NCBI RefSeq assembly: GCF_003459505.1
Contig: NZ_QRWD01000001.1
Coordinates: 232,165 to 296,164 of the forward strand
DNA from: Collinsella sp. AF20-14LB
Lineage (GTDB): Bacteria > Actinomycetota > Coriobacteriia > Coriobacteriales > Coriobacteriaceae
Reading direction: 5' to 3'
Length of the DNA: 64,000 nucleotides
Under the pieces are notes generated by a model. It did not search any database. It was not told where the DNA came from and saw only the letters and a list, made by a program, of their open reading frames with translations. Positions 1 to 9,519 of the stretch are shown piece after piece. Numbering within the stretch: the first letter of the stretch is position 1; the number at the start of each line of letters is the position of its first letter. The position numbers and the translations under genes are program-made.

Positions 1-2670
1 CAGCGCCGCCAGGATCTCCTTGAGCTCAGCTGCACGGTCCCTCTTCTTCTGGACCACCGCGGGCGCGGCCTTAGCCACAAAGCCCTCGTTGGCGAGCGTC
101 TTCTCGCAGCCGGCAAGCTCCTTCTGGGCCGCGGCGATCTCCTTCTCCAGACGTGCCTTCTCGGCCGAAAGGTCAACCTTGCCCTCGAGCACCACAAAGA
201 CCTCGACGCCGCTGTCGACCACGGCAATGCTCGCGGCCGGCTTCTCAACGTCAGTGCCCATAACCAGCGAAGCCGTGTTGGCCAGCGGCTCAATCGTGGA
301 GCGCAGGCTCTCGAGCTTCTCGATATCCTCGGCGCCGGCGCGCACGACAACGTCGAGCTCCGCCTTGGGGCTTAAGCGATAACGCGAACGGGTGGCACGG
401 GCGGCAGACACGACGGCACGGCACAGCTCAAACGCGCGCTCGGCGGGCTCGTCGACGTACTTGGCGTAGTCGGCGGGCTCGGGCCACTTGGCGATCATGA
501 GCGCCTCGGCGCGGTCCACGTTGCCCTCGGCGTCCAGGTCGAGCACACTCGCCGGCATGTTGTCCCAGATCTCCTCGGTGACAAACGGCATGAGCGGGTG
601 CATCAGACGAATGGAGGTATCGAGCACAAAGATCAGGTTGCGTTGAGCCTGCAGACGCCCCTCGCCCTTCAGGCGGGCCTTGGTGACCTCGACGTACCAG
701 TCGCAGACCTCGTTCCAGAAGAACTGCTGCACGCCGCGGGCCATGTCGCCAAAGGTGTAGTTCTCGATGCCCTCGGTGACCATCTTCACGGCCTTGGCCA
801 GGCGGCTGAACATCCAGGCGTCGGCCGGCGTCTCCACGACGGGCTCGCCGGGCGTGTAGCCCTCCATGTTCATGAGCAGGAAGCGGCTGGCGTTCCAGAT
901 CTTGGTCACAAAGCTCTTTGCCTGGTCGGTACGCGGGCTGTCGATGAGCTTCTTGGTCTTCTTGTCGATGTTCGCGTCGAACTTAACATCCTGGTTGTTG
1001 GTACACAGCGTGAGCAGGTTGTAGCGCATGGCGTCGGCGCCGTACATGCCAATGAGGTCCATGGGGTCAACACCGTTGCCTTTGGACTTGGACATGCGGC
1101 TGCCGTCCTTGGCCAGGATCGTCGGGTAGATGACGACGTCCTTAAACGGCACCTCGTCCAGGAAGTACAGCGAGCTCATGACCATGCGGGCGACCCACAG
1201 CGCGATGATGTCGCGTGCGGTGACGAGCGCCGTCGTGGGATGATGGCCCTCGAGCAGCTCCGGCTTTTGCGGCCAGCCCTGCGTGGCGAAGGTCCACAGC
1301 TGCGAGCTGAACCAGGTGTCCAGCACGTTCTCGTCCTGATGGACGTGATGGCCGCCGCACTTGGGGCACACGTCGGTGTCCTCGGTAAGGGCGTCCTCCC
1401 AGCCGCAGTCCTCGCAGTAGAACACGGGGATGCGGTGGCCCCACCACAGCTGGCGGCTGATGCACCAGTCCTTGAGGTTCTCCATCCAGGTGGTGTAGGT
1501 CTGCGTCCAGCGCGCGGGGTGGAAGGTGACCTTGCCGGAGTTAACGGCGTCGAGTGCCGGCCCCTTGAGCTTGTCGACGGCCACAAACCACTGCTCGGAC
1601 AGCCACGGCTCCAGCGCGGAGTCGCAACGGTAGCAGTGCATGACGGAGTGGTCGAGCTCTTCGACGTGGTCGAGCAGGTCGTGCTCCTCGAACCACTTGA
1701 TGACCGCCTCGCGGCACTCGTCGCGGTTCATGCCGGTGAACTCGCCATAGCCCTCGACGACCACAGCGTGCTCGTCGAAGATGTTGATCTGCGGCAGATC
1801 GTGGGCCTGACCCATGGCGTAATCGTTGGGGTCGTGGGCCGGGGTAACCTTGACAAAGCCGGAACCGAAGTTGGCGTCGACATGCCAATCCTCAAAGATG
1901 GGGATCTCGCGGTCGACGATGGGGAGCTTGACGGTCTTGCCCACGAAGGCGGCCTTCTCGGGGTCCTTCGGGGAGACGGCAACGCCCGTGTCGCCGAGCA
2001 TGGTCTCGGGGCGCGTGGTGGCGACGACGATGTAGTCCTGGCCGTTGACCGGCTCGGTCAGCGGGTAGCGCAGGTGCCACAGGTGGCCCTTCTCGTCCTT
2101 ATACTCAGCCTCGTCGTCCGAGATGGCGGTGGTGCAGTTGGGGCACCAGTTGACGATGCGCTTGCCGCGATAGATCAGGCCGTCATGGTACCAGTCACAG
2201 AAGACCTTACGCACAGCCTGGGCGTAATCCTCGTCCATGGTGAAGCGCTCGTTGTCGAAGTCGACGGAGCAGCCCATGCGCTTGATCTGCTCGACGATGA
2301 TGCCGCCGTACTCGTGGGTCCAGTCCCAGCAGGCGTCGACAAACTTATCGCGACCGATCTCCAGGCGGCTGATGCCCTCGCTCTTGAGCTTCTTGTCGAC
2401 CTTGGTCTGCGTGGCGATACCGGCGTGATCGGTGCCCAGCACCCAGCGCGTGGACTTGCCGCGCATGCGGGCCATACGGACGATGGCGTCCTGGATGGAG
2501 TCGTCGGTAGCGTGACCCATGTGGAGCTTGCCGGTCACGTTGGGAGGCGGAATGGTGACGGTGCAGTCGCCCACGCCCTCGCGGCGCTTGTAGTAGCCGC
2601 CGTCGAGCCACTTCTGCAGGATCGCCGGCTCGTTGGTCGACGGATCGTAGTTCTTGGGCATCTCTTCCAT
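1..2670 (-). CDS. valS: Valyl-tRNA synthetase, 3' end missing at window edge
   Basis: Class Ia aminoacyl-tRNA synthetase that charges tRNA-Val in the cytoplasm. About 890 codons are visible from the ATG at 2670 and the frame is still open at base 1, so only the extreme C-terminus is missing. The HIGH-type signature is HMGH at residues 50-53, and the KMSKS loop is present as RMSKS roughly two thirds of the way along. Two CxxC pairs lie before KMSKS, in the editing/zinc region. The charged helical C-terminal arm typical of ValRS is at the window edge. A purine-rich ribosome site (AGGGAGAG) precedes the start. It lies downstream of clpX on the same strand, separated by a terminator. Confidence 0.97.
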   Translation of the reverse strand, partial: MEEMPKNYDPSTNEPAILQKWLDGGYYKRREGVGDCTVTIPPPNVTGKLHMGHATDDSIQDAIVRMARMRGKSTRWVLGTDHAGIATQTKVDKKLKSEGISRLEIGRDKFVDACWDWTHEYGGIIVEQIKRMGCSVDFDNERFTMDEDYAQAVRKVFCDWYHDGLIYRGKRIVNWCPNCTTAISDDEAEYKDEKGHLWHLRYPLTEPVNGQDYIVVATTRPETMLGDTGVAVSPKDPEKAAFVGKTVKLPIVDREIPIFEDWHVDANFGSGFVKVTPAHDPNDYAMGQAHDLPQINIFDEHAVVVEGYGEFTGMNRDECREAVIKWFEEHDLLDHVEELDHSVMHCYRCDSALEPWLSEQWFVAVDKLKGPALDAVNSGKVTFHPARWTQTYTTWMENLKDWCISRQLWWGHRIPVFYCEDCGWEDALTEDTDVCPKCGGHHVHQDENVLDTWFSSQLWTFATQGWPQKPELLEGHHPTTALVTARDIIALWVARMVMSSLYFLDEVPFKDVVIYPTILAKDGSRMSKSKGNGVDPMDLIGMYGADAMRYNLLTLCTNNQDVKFDANIDKKTKKLIDSPRTDQAKSFVTKIWNASRFLLMNMEGYTPGEPVVETPADAWMFSRLAKAVKMVTEGIENYTFGDMARGVQQFFWNEVCDWYVEVTKARLKGEGRLQAQRNLIFVLDTSIRLMHPLMPFVTEEIWDNMPASVLDLDAEGNVDRAEALMIAKWPEPADYAKYVDEPAERAFELCRAVVSAARATRSRYRLSPKAELDVVVRAGAEDIEKLESLRSTIEPLANTASLVMGTDVEKPAASIAVVDSGVEVFVVLEGKVDLSAEKARLEKEIAAAQKELAGCEKTLANEGFVAKAAPAVVQKKRDRAAELKEILAAL

Positions 2671-2690
2671 ATATCTCTCCCTGTCCCGCC

Positions 2691-2730
2691 GGGGAGGAAT
2701 GTAGGCCCGCCAGGGTCTGCATTCCTCCCC
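2691..2730 (-). promoter_or_regulatory. Long hairpin in the valS 5' leader
   Basis: An inverted repeat with 11-bp outer arms (GGGGAGGAATG and its complement) continues inward to a 4-base loop, giving about 18 paired positions. It ends about 10 bases upstream of the valS ribosome-binding site. There is no U-run after it and the conserved T-box bulge sequence is not visible. It may control translation or RNA stability of valS; function is inferred only. The two imperfect pairs are G-U on the plus strand but A-C on the minus (valS) strand. Confidence 0.5.
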
Positions 2731-2820
2731 TTAGGTATCGATTACTTCAGTCTGATATGACTTCGCTGAGGCTTAAACAAACACACAGAATAACACAGGT
2801 AGTTGGGGTTATTGCGTATA

Positions 2821-2860
2821 TATAAAATAGCCTCCGACCGCGGATGGTCAGAGGCTATTT
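2821..2860 (-). terminator. Rho-independent terminator of clpX
   Basis: The stem AAATAGCCTC/GAGGCTATTT, extended by GACC/GGTC across one mismatch, is followed on the minus strand by a U-rich stretch. It begins about 20 bases after the clpX stop codon. Confidence 0.8.
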
Positions 2861-2881
2861 GCAAGCACGTTTTTGGCTGGT

Positions 2882-4288
2882 TTAGCCGTAGATGCGCTGG
2901 GGCTGTTCTTCGCCCTTTACGGAGGCTTCGGTTACGACGACCTTGGCTACGCCTTCCTCGCTGGGGAGGTCGAACATCGTCTGCTGAAGCACGTCCTCGC
3001 AAATGGAACGCAGGCCGCGGGCGCCGGTCTTGCGGGCGAGCGCCATACGGGCGATCTCATGAAGGGCCGCGGCCTCAAACTCAAGCTCAACGTCCTCGAG
3101 CTGGAACATCTTGCGGTACTGACGCACCACGGCGTTCTTGGGCTCGGTCAGAATCGACACCAGGTCGTCCTCGTCGAGCGCCTGCGTCTGGGTGACAACG
3201 GGCGTACGGCCCACGAACTCGGGGATCATGCCAAAGGCGTTGAGGTCCTGCGGGAGCACCTGACGCAGCAGGTCGTTCTCGTCGACCGAGGTGGGGCCGG
3301 CGATCTCGGAGTTAAAGCCCACGCCCTTGTTGCCCACGCGGTCGGCGATGATCTTGTCCAGACCCACAAAGGCACCGCCGCAGATAAACAGGATGTTAGT
3401 CGTGTCGATCTGCAGCAGCTCCTGCTGGGGATGCTTGCGGCCACCGGTAGGCGGAACGCTGGCCACCGTGCCCTCAAGAATCTTAAGCAGCGCCTGCTGC
3501 ACACCCTCGCCCGAGACATCGCGGGTAATGGAGAGGTTCTCGGCCTTGCGGGCAATCTTGTCAATCTCGTCCACGTAGATAATGCCCACCTGAGCGCGCT
3601 CAATGTCGCCATCGGCAGCATTGATGAGCTTGAGCAGGATGTTCTCCACGTCCTCGCCAACATAACCAGCCTCGGTGAGCGCGGTGGCATCGGCGATGGC
3701 AAACGGCACCTCGAGGATGCGCGCGAGCGTCTGGGCCAACAGGGTCTTGCCGGTACCGGTGGGACCGAGCAGCAGGATGTTGGACTTGGCGAGCTCCACC
3801 TCGTCCATGTCATCGTCAAGCTGCGAGTCCAAACCGTCGTCAAAGGCCGAAAGCGCAGCACCGCCCTCGATGACGCGGCGGTAATGGTTGTACACGGCAA
3901 CCGACATGGCGCGCTTGGCGTCCTCTTGGCCCATGACATAAGCCGAAAGCTCGTCATAGATCTCGTGCGGCGTCGGCACGTGCGTGATGACCTGGCGGTC
4001 GTCCTCGAGCTCAAAGCCCTCGGCCTCGGGGTCCACGGCGGGCTGACCGGCAGCCTGGCCGTGATCGTTGAGGAAGCCCGGCAGCTTGCCGTTGCGGGCA
4101 GCGTCCATAAAGTCCGAAGCCAGCGACTCCTCCAAGATCTCAGAGCAAGCGGCGACGCACTCGTCACAGATAAAGATGTTGGTCGGACCCTTTACGAGGC
4201 GACGGACCTGCCCCTGCTCTTTTCCGCAGAAGGAGCAGCGGATGGGGTTGCCATTCTCGTCAAAGTTGTCCTGCATGTTTCCTGCCAT
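2882..4288 (-). CDS. clpX: ATP-dependent Clp protease ATP-binding subunit ClpX
   Basis: AAA+ unfoldase that recognises tagged or damaged proteins and threads them into ClpP. The N-terminal zinc-binding domain has C18, C21, C41 and C44. It is followed by the Walker A motif GPTGTGKT, a pore-loop region containing GYVGED, and a Walker B region DEIDK. The length of 468 residues is slightly above the usual ~420, the extra coming from an acidic insertion before the ATPase core. The ATG at 4288 is one base after the clpP stop codon, so the two are translated from one message and probably coupled. Confidence 0.97.
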   Translation of the reverse strand: MAGNMQDNFDENGNPIRCSFCGKEQGQVRRLVKGPTNIFICDECVAACSEILEESLASDFMDAARNGKLPGFLNDHGQAAGQPAVDPEAEGFELEDDRQVITHVPTPHEIYDELSAYVMGQEDAKRAMSVAVYNHYRRVIEGGAALSAFDDGLDSQLDDDMDEVELAKSNILLLGPTGTGKTLLAQTLARILEVPFAIADATALTEAGYVGEDVENILLKLINAADGDIERAQVGIIYVDEIDKIARKAENLSITRDVSGEGVQQALLKILEGTVASVPPTGGRKHPQQELLQIDTTNILFICGGAFVGLDKIIADRVGNKGVGFNSEIAGPTSVDENDLLRQVLPQDLNAFGMIPEFVGRTPVVTQTQALDEDDLVSILTEPKNAVVRQYRKMFQLEDVELEFEAAALHEIARMALARKTGARGLRSICEDVLQQTMFDLPSEEGVAKVVVTEASVKGEEQPQRIYG

Positions 4289-4289
4289 C

Positions 4290-4910
4290 CTAGGCGTCCT
4301 TCGCGGCGAGATCGCGCGAGGTGACGATACGGTCGATCAGGCCGTAGTCGAGGGCCTCGGCAGCGGTCAGGTAGTTGTCGCGCTCGGTATCGGCCTGGAC
4401 CTTCTCGATGGGCTGGCCCGAGGCATCGGACAGGATCTGATTGAGCTCGCGGCGGGTCTTCTTGATCTCCTCGGCAACGATCTCGATCTCGGTCTGCTGG
4501 CCCTGGGCACCGCCGCTGGGCTGGTGAATCATGACCTTGGAGTGCGGCAGGCAGAAGCGCTTACCCTTGGCGCCAGCCGAAAGCAGCACGGCGGCCATGG
4601 ACGCAGCCATACCGACGCAGATGGTGGAGACCTGCGGCTTGATAAAGTTCATGGTGTCAAGAATCGCCAGGCCGGAGTAAACCTCGCCGCCGGGCGAATT
4701 GATGTAGAGCGAGATATCCTTCTCGGCATCCTGGCTCTCAAGATGCAGCAGCTGGGCAACGACCAGGTTGGCGCTGACGGAGTTGATCTCCTCGCCCAAG
4801 AAGATGATGCGGTCGTTGAGCAGGCGCGAATAGATATCGTAGCTGCGCTCGCCGCGCGGCGTCTGCTCGATAACGTATGGCACGAGGGCGGAATCGAACT
4901 TAGCGATCAT
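4290..4910 (-). CDS. clpP: ATP-dependent Clp protease proteolytic subunit ClpP
   Basis: Serine peptidase of the Clp complex, assembling as double heptameric rings. From the chosen start, catalytic Ser104 lies in MAASMAA and His129 in MIHQPSGG; the Asp lies in the DTERDNY segment. The start MIAKFDS is preferred because GGAG lies six bases upstream; an upstream in-frame TTG (4940) would add ten residues but lacks a clear ribosome site. The 206-residue length is normal. The order tig, clpP, clpX on the minus strand is the common bacterial arrangement. Confidence 0.96.
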   Translation of the reverse strand: MIAKFDSALVPYVIEQTPRGERSYDIYSRLLNDRIIFLGEEINSVSANLVVAQLLHLESQDAEKDISLYINSPGGEVYSGLAILDTMNFIKPQVSTICVGMAASMAAVLLSAGAKGKRFCLPHSKVMIHQPSGGAQGQQTEIEIVAEEIKKTRRELNQILSDASGQPIEKVQADTERDNYLTAAEALDYGLIDRIVTSRDLAAKDA

Positions 4911-4954
4911 ACGTATCTCCATTTCTCTCTTGCGGACCAAATTGGTTCTAGATA

Positions 4955-4997
4955 AACGTACGGTGCCCGCATGCTATGCATTGGCTGGCACCGTACG
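4955..4997 (-). terminator. Terminator-like hairpin between tig and clpP
   Basis: An 11-bp perfect inverted repeat (CGTACGGTGCC and its complement) with a 19-base loop, followed on the minus strand by TTTATCT. It probably ends or attenuates the tig transcript before clpP. Confidence 0.65.
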
Positions 4998-5073
4998 AAG
5001 CAACCGGATAACCGGTGTATAACTTTACCCCATCACAGGCGCACGCATGCGCTCGCGGGCAAGGTGGCGAGAA

Positions 5074-6372
5074 TTACTCGGCGTCCTTGGCGGTCTCGTC
5101 GACCTCGGTCACCTTGGCGTTCTCGACCAGGTGGTCGACGGCCTTGGAGCGACGGATGGACTCACGGACGGCAGGCATGCGACCATCGGCGATGAACTCG
5201 GCCTTGGAAGCCTCGACGTCCTTGACGCCGGCCTTCTCGAACTCGGCGTTGATGTCGTCCTCGGTGACCTCAATCTTGAGCTCACGGGCGAGGGCGTCGA
5301 GCGCCAGGGACTCACGGGCAACGTCGTTGGCCTGCTTGTGCAGGTCGCCGATGAACTGCTCCATGGTCAGGCCGGAAGCGGGCAGCCAGGTGTCCAGCGT
5401 CATGCCGCGGGCAGCGAGGTTGGACAGGAAGTTCTGGCCAAGCTCCTCAAAGACGGACTGCTCGTAGTCGGCATCCATCTCGTCGAGCTGCAGGCGCTCG
5501 GCGAGAGCGGAGACGCAACGGTTCTCCTTCTCGGCCGGGAGGCGGGAAGCCTTGTCCTGCTCGATCTCGATCTTGATGGCGTCGCGCATAGCGTCGATGC
5601 TGTCGAAGCCAAAGTCGGACTTGACGAGCTCGTCGGTGAGCTCGGGGGTGTTGCGGACCTTGATGCCCTTGACGGTGACCTCGACGGTGTGGGTCTCGGC
5701 CTCCTCGCCCTCCTCGGCCTCGTCGGTCCAGGTGACGGACTTGACGTCGTCAACGTTGGCGCCGATCAGAGCCTCGTTGAACTCGGCGGGGTTGCTGTCG
5801 CTACCGGCGATGAGCATACGGCCCTCGGCGGCGAAGTTATCGGCGTTCTCGACGGCCTTGAGGTCGACGGTGACGTAGTCCTCGGCCTCGACGGCGCGAC
5901 CCTCGACGCCCTCGAAGGTGGCACGGTAGTTGAGAAGCATCTCGACCTGGTTGTTGATCTCGGACTCGGTGACCTCCGCGGGAGGCATCTCGATCTCGAC
6001 GGCGTCGAAGGAGGAGAGCTCGGCGGCGGGACGCAGAGAGAACTCGACGGTGTAGGTGTAGTCCTCGTGATCCTTGGCGAGGTCGAGCTCCTTGTAGTCA
6101 CCGTTCTTGGTGGGGACGATGTCCAGCTCGTTGAGGACGGCGGGCTCGTTGGCGGCGATCAGGTCGTTGGTGGCCTGAGCGAGGGTAGCCTCGGCGCCAA
6201 GAGCGGAGTCGATGACCGGACGGGGAGCCTTGCCGGCACGGAAGCCCGGGAAGCGGTACTTCTTGGCGGTGTCCTTGTAGGCCTTCTTGATCGCGGCGTC
6301 GACGTCGGCGGCCGGGATGGTGACCGTAGCGGTGAGCTTGGCGTCCTTGACGTCAGAAGCGGTGATGTTCAA
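5074..6372 (-). CDS. tig: Trigger factor, ribosome-associated chaperone and prolyl isomerase
   Basis: Binds at the ribosomal exit tunnel and folds nascent chains. The N-terminal ribosome-binding domain contains GFRAGKAP, matching the GFRxGKxP signature. A FKBP-like PPIase segment and a long helical C-terminal domain with an acidic tail follow. The start is taken as TTG at 6372, giving the family-like N-terminus (M)NITASDVKD and 432 residues: the AGGAGG ribosome site overlaps the second and third codons of the alternative ATG at 6387, so that ATG cannot use it. First gene of the tig-clpP-clpX cluster. Confidence 0.93.
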   Translation of the reverse strand: MNITASDVKDAKLTATVTIPAADVDAAIKKAYKDTAKKYRFPGFRAGKAPRPVIDSALGAEATLAQATNDLIAANEPAVLNELDIVPTKNGDYKELDLAKDHEDYTYTVEFSLRPAAELSSFDAVEIEMPPAEVTESEINNQVEMLLNYRATFEGVEGRAVEAEDYVTVDLKAVENADNFAAEGRMLIAGSDSNPAEFNEALIGANVDDVKSVTWTDEAEEGEEAETHTVEVTVKGIKVRNTPELTDELVKSDFGFDSIDAMRDAIKIEIEQDKASRLPAEKENRCVSALAERLQLDEMDADYEQSVFEELGQNFLSNLAARGMTLDTWLPASGLTMEQFIGDLHKQANDVARESLALDALARELKIEVTEDDINAEFEKAGVKDVEASKAEFIADGRMPAVRESIRRSKAVDHLVENAKVTEVDETAKDAE

Positions 6373-6463
6373 CACGTTCCTCCTCATACTGCCCAGCTTA
6401 TCTGAGGTGCTGGTACCTTTATGCAACAAAGAGTCGCGACGGCCGAAGCCGACGCAGATGCGT

Positions 6464-6547
6464 TGGTGCGGGCGAAAGGACTCGAACCTTCACGGGAATC
6501 CCACCAGAACCTAAATCTGGCGCGTCTACCAATTCCGCCACGCCCGC
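6464..6547 (-). tRNA. tRNA-Leu (anticodon UAG)
   Basis: The seven-base acceptor stem GCGGGCG pairs with its 3' partner. The anticodon loop TTTAGGT gives UAG. A long class II variable arm is present and CCA is encoded (6464-6466). It lies just upstream of tig on the same strand. Confidence 0.95.
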
Positions 6548-6633
6548 ATGAGCGCACAGATTAGGAATGATAGCAGATACGAGCGGCAAGCGCACGCACA
6601 CCTTTTACAGGCTCACGACCTCACCACGAGTGC

Positions 6634-6663
6634 AAAAGGCGGGGCGAGTTGTCCCGTCCCGCC
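6634..6663 (-). terminator. Terminator after the molybdenum hydroxylase operon
   Basis: A nine-position GC-rich stem (GGCGGG arms) followed by TTTT on the minus strand, 25 bases beyond the stop codon of the Mo-subunit gene. Confidence 0.65.
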
Positions 6664-6687
6664 AACTACGACTTGTTCGCTGACCCG

Positions 6688-9519
6688 CTACTCCCCCAGC
6701 AGAGCCTTCTCGGGCGTGATCGGCAGCGAGCGAACCTGGTTGCCGGTGGCGTGTGCCACGGCCGAGGCAACGGCGGCGAGCGGCGTGTTGATGACGACCT
6801 CGCCGATCGACTTGGCGCCAAACGGGCCCGTCGGCTCGTAGCTCGGCTCAAAGGCCACGCGAATGCTGCCGATATCCAAGCGCGTGGGCAGCTTGTAGCT
6901 CATAAAGTTGCCGGTGCGCAGGCGGCCGCGGTCGTCGTGCTCGACAATCTCGTAGAGCGCGTGGCCGATGCCCTGGGCAATGCCGCCCTCGGCCTGGACG
7001 CGCGCGAGCGCCTCATTGATCACGGTGCCGCAGTCGACGGCCGCCGCATAGTCCACCACAGTCACCTTGCCGGTGGCCTTGTCGACCTCGACCTCGGCAA
7101 TGCCGGCCATAAACGGCGGAGGCGAAACGGGCAGGCAGGCAGAGGCATGCGAGGTCAGCGCGTCGCCTCCCGCGATGTTCTTGACGCACAGGTTGGCAAA
7201 GTCACGCAGCGTGAGGTAGCGGTTCTGCTCGCGCGCGGCACGCTCGTCGGACAGGCGCACGTACTGGCCATCAAAGACCACGTCGGCGGCGTCCACGTCC
7301 CACATCTGGGCGGCCTTAGCGCAGATCTTCTCGCGCAGCTCGGTCGCGGCGTTCTTGGCTGCCAGGCCCGTCACGTACGTACCCGAGCTCGCGTACGAGC
7401 CGGCATCGAACGGCGACACGTCGGTGTCCACGCCGCGCACCACAATGAGCGAGCTCTCCACGCCCAGCTCCTCGGCGGCAATCTGCGCCAGGATCGTGTC
7501 GACGCCCATGCCGTTATCGGTGGCGCCGGTGCCGATGGAAATGAAGCCGTCCTCTTCCAGGCGCATGTCGATGCCGGCGATATCCACGTTGGAAATGCCC
7601 GAGCCCTGCATGGTGAGCGCACAGCCCAGAGCACGCACGCGGTCGCCCAGGTCGACGGCCAGCGGCTTGTCGCGCCAACCGATCATGTCCATCGCGCGCA
7701 GCAGGCAGCGGTCGAGTGCGCAGGCGTTGAGCTTTTCGTTGTAGTACTGCGTCATGATCTCGCCCTCGCGCACGATGTTCTTAAGGCGCAGGTCGGCGGG
7801 GTCCATGTGCAGCATGTCAGCGAGCTCGTTGACGGCACTCTCCACGGCAAACTGGCCCTGGGTGGCACCGTAGCCGCGATACGCGCCGCCGCGGTTGGTA
7901 TTGGTGTAGACAGCGTCCCAGCTAAAGCGGCTCGCCTTCACGTGGTTGTAGATGGGCAGGCTTTTGTGGCCCGAAAGGCCGATCGTCGTGGTGGCGTGCT
8001 CGCCATAGGCGCCGGCGTTGGACAGCGTGTGCAGGTCGATGGCCGTGATGGTGCCGTCGTTCATGGCGCCCAGCTTAACGGTCATCTGCATCTGGTGGCG
8101 CGAGTTGCCCGCAGTGATGGTCTCCTCACGGGTGTAGCAGCAGTAGCTCGGACGGCCGGTCTGCTGCGTCACAAACGCAACGAAGATCTCGCAGCAGCCC
8201 GTCTGCTTGGAGCCAAAGCCACCGCCGATGCGCGGCTTAATGACCTGCACCTGCGACTGCGGAATGTCGAGCGACTGCGCGACCATGCGGCGCACGTGGA
8301 AGGGCACCTGCGTCGAGGTGGTCACGGAGATGCGCCCAAACGCGTCGGTCGTCGCGAAGGCGCGGAAGGTCTCCATGGGCGCGGTCTGCGTGGCCTGGCT
8401 GGTGTAGGTGCGCTCAAAGACGATGTCGCTCTGGGCGAAGGCCTCGTCCAGGTCGCCAAAATCGCTGGTACCGCTGCACACCAGGTTGCGCGGGACATCG
8501 CCGCCCTGCGGGAACATAAAGGTCACGTCGCCCTCGGGGTGGACCACGATATCGTTATCGAGTGCCTGGGTAAAGTCGAGCAGGGGCTCGAGCACCTCAT
8601 AGTCGACCTTGATGAGCTTGAGCGCCTTGTCGGCAGCCTCCTCGGTCTCGGCAGCGACGATCGCCACCTCCTCGTTTTGGTAGCGCACAAGGTTCTCGAG
8701 AATCAAACGGTCGTAGGGACTCGGCTGCGGATAGCTCTGACCGGCGATAGTAAAGCGGCGCTTGGGCACGTCCTCGTAAGTGTAGACGCCCACGACGCCG
8801 GGCACCTTCAGGGCGCGCGACGTATCGATGGAGCGGATCTTGGCGCGGGCATAGGGGCTGCGCTTGAGTTTGACGATCAGGGCCCCGGCGGGCACCATAT
8901 CGCCCGTGTAGACGGGACGGCCCTCGAGCAGCGCCTTCGAGTCCTTCTTGGGCTGCTTATGGGTGATCTGCTTGTACGAGACACCGTCGCAGCTGGTGTC
9001 GTTGACCGGCAGTTCGGGCATCTCAAAGCCCACCTGCACGCCGGACTCGTTGAGGAAGCGGACAATGGCGCGCAGCTGGCTCTCGTAGCCGCTGCAACGG
9101 CAGAGGTTGCCGGCGAGCTGGCGCGACAGCTCCTCGCGCGTGGCGACGAGGCTCGGGTCCTCCTTGGCGGCGCGGGCAAGCGCCAGCACGTTCATGATAA
9201 GGCCGGGGGCGCAAAAACCGCACTGCTCGGCGCCTTCGGCAGCCATCGCGCGGGCAAGCGCCTCGGACTCGGCCTTGAGACCCTCGAGCGTGGTGATGGT
9301 GTGGCCCTCAACGCGGGCGGCGGGAACCGAGCAGCTCAGCACCGGGTCGCCGTCGAGCCACACCGTGCACAGGCCGCAGTTGGTGGTCTCGCAGGCGCAG
9401 CGCACCGACGCACAGCCCTGCTCGCGCAGCAGCGCAAAGAGCATAGTGTCGGGGGCAATCTGAACCTTGACCTTACGGCCGTTGAGCGTAAAGGAAAGAT
9501 CGATGAGTTTGGTAGCCAT
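6688..9519 (-). CDS. Molybdenum hydroxylase, fused 2Fe-2S and Mo-binding subunit (xanthine dehydrogenase-like)
   Basis: 943 residues combining the small iron-sulfur subunit and the large molybdopterin subunit of the xanthine oxidase family. The plant-type 2Fe-2S cluster ligands are C43, C48, C51 and C63. The second cluster is formed by C100, C103, C140 and C142 (CGFC and CRC). The Mo domain shows GGGFGSKQ, the substrate-pocket segment YRGYGATQG, and near the end KSIGEVV, which holds the expected catalytic Glu. This fused architecture and these pocket motifs resemble the selenium-dependent molybdenum hydroxylases of anaerobes, which use a labile Se ligand rather than selenocysteine. Substrate (xanthine or another purine) is inferred. 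The start ATG overlaps the stop of the FAD-subunit gene (TAATG). Confidence 0.88.
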   Translation of the reverse strand: MATKLIDLSFTLNGRKVKVQIAPDTMLFALLREQGCASVRCACETTNCGLCTVWLDGDPVLSCSVPAARVEGHTITTLEGLKAESEALARAMAAEGAEQCGFCAPGLIMNVLALARAAKEDPSLVATREELSRQLAGNLCRCSGYESQLRAIVRFLNESGVQVGFEMPELPVNDTSCDGVSYKQITHKQPKKDSKALLEGRPVYTGDMVPAGALIVKLKRSPYARAKIRSIDTSRALKVPGVVGVYTYEDVPKRRFTIAGQSYPQPSPYDRLILENLVRYQNEEVAIVAAETEEAADKALKLIKVDYEVLEPLLDFTQALDNDIVVHPEGDVTFMFPQGGDVPRNLVCSGTSDFGDLDEAFAQSDIVFERTYTSQATQTAPMETFRAFATTDAFGRISVTTSTQVPFHVRRMVAQSLDIPQSQVQVIKPRIGGGFGSKQTGCCEIFVAFVTQQTGRPSYCCYTREETITAGNSRHQMQMTVKLGAMNDGTITAIDLHTLSNAGAYGEHATTTIGLSGHKSLPIYNHVKASRFSWDAVYTNTNRGGAYRGYGATQGQFAVESAVNELADMLHMDPADLRLKNIVREGEIMTQYYNEKLNACALDRCLLRAMDMIGWRDKPLAVDLGDRVRALGCALTMQGSGISNVDIAGIDMRLEEDGFISIGTGATDNGMGVDTILAQIAAEELGVESSLIVVRGVDTDVSPFDAGSYASSGTYVTGLAAKNAATELREKICAKAAQMWDVDAADVVFDGQYVRLSDERAAREQNRYLTLRDFANLCVKNIAGGDALTSHASACLPVSPPPFMAGIAEVEVDKATGKVTVVDYAAAVDCGTVINEALARVQAEGGIAQGIGHALYEIVEHDDRGRLRTGNFMSYKLPTRLDIGSIRVAFEPSYEPTGPFGAKSIGEVVINTPLAAVASAVAHATGNQVRSLPITPEKALLGE

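Noticed and set aside
598..2760. Long open frame on the plus strand opposite valS
   Set aside because: It is antisense to a clear valyl-tRNA synthetase, has no recognisable domain, and reflects the high GC bias at third codon positions.
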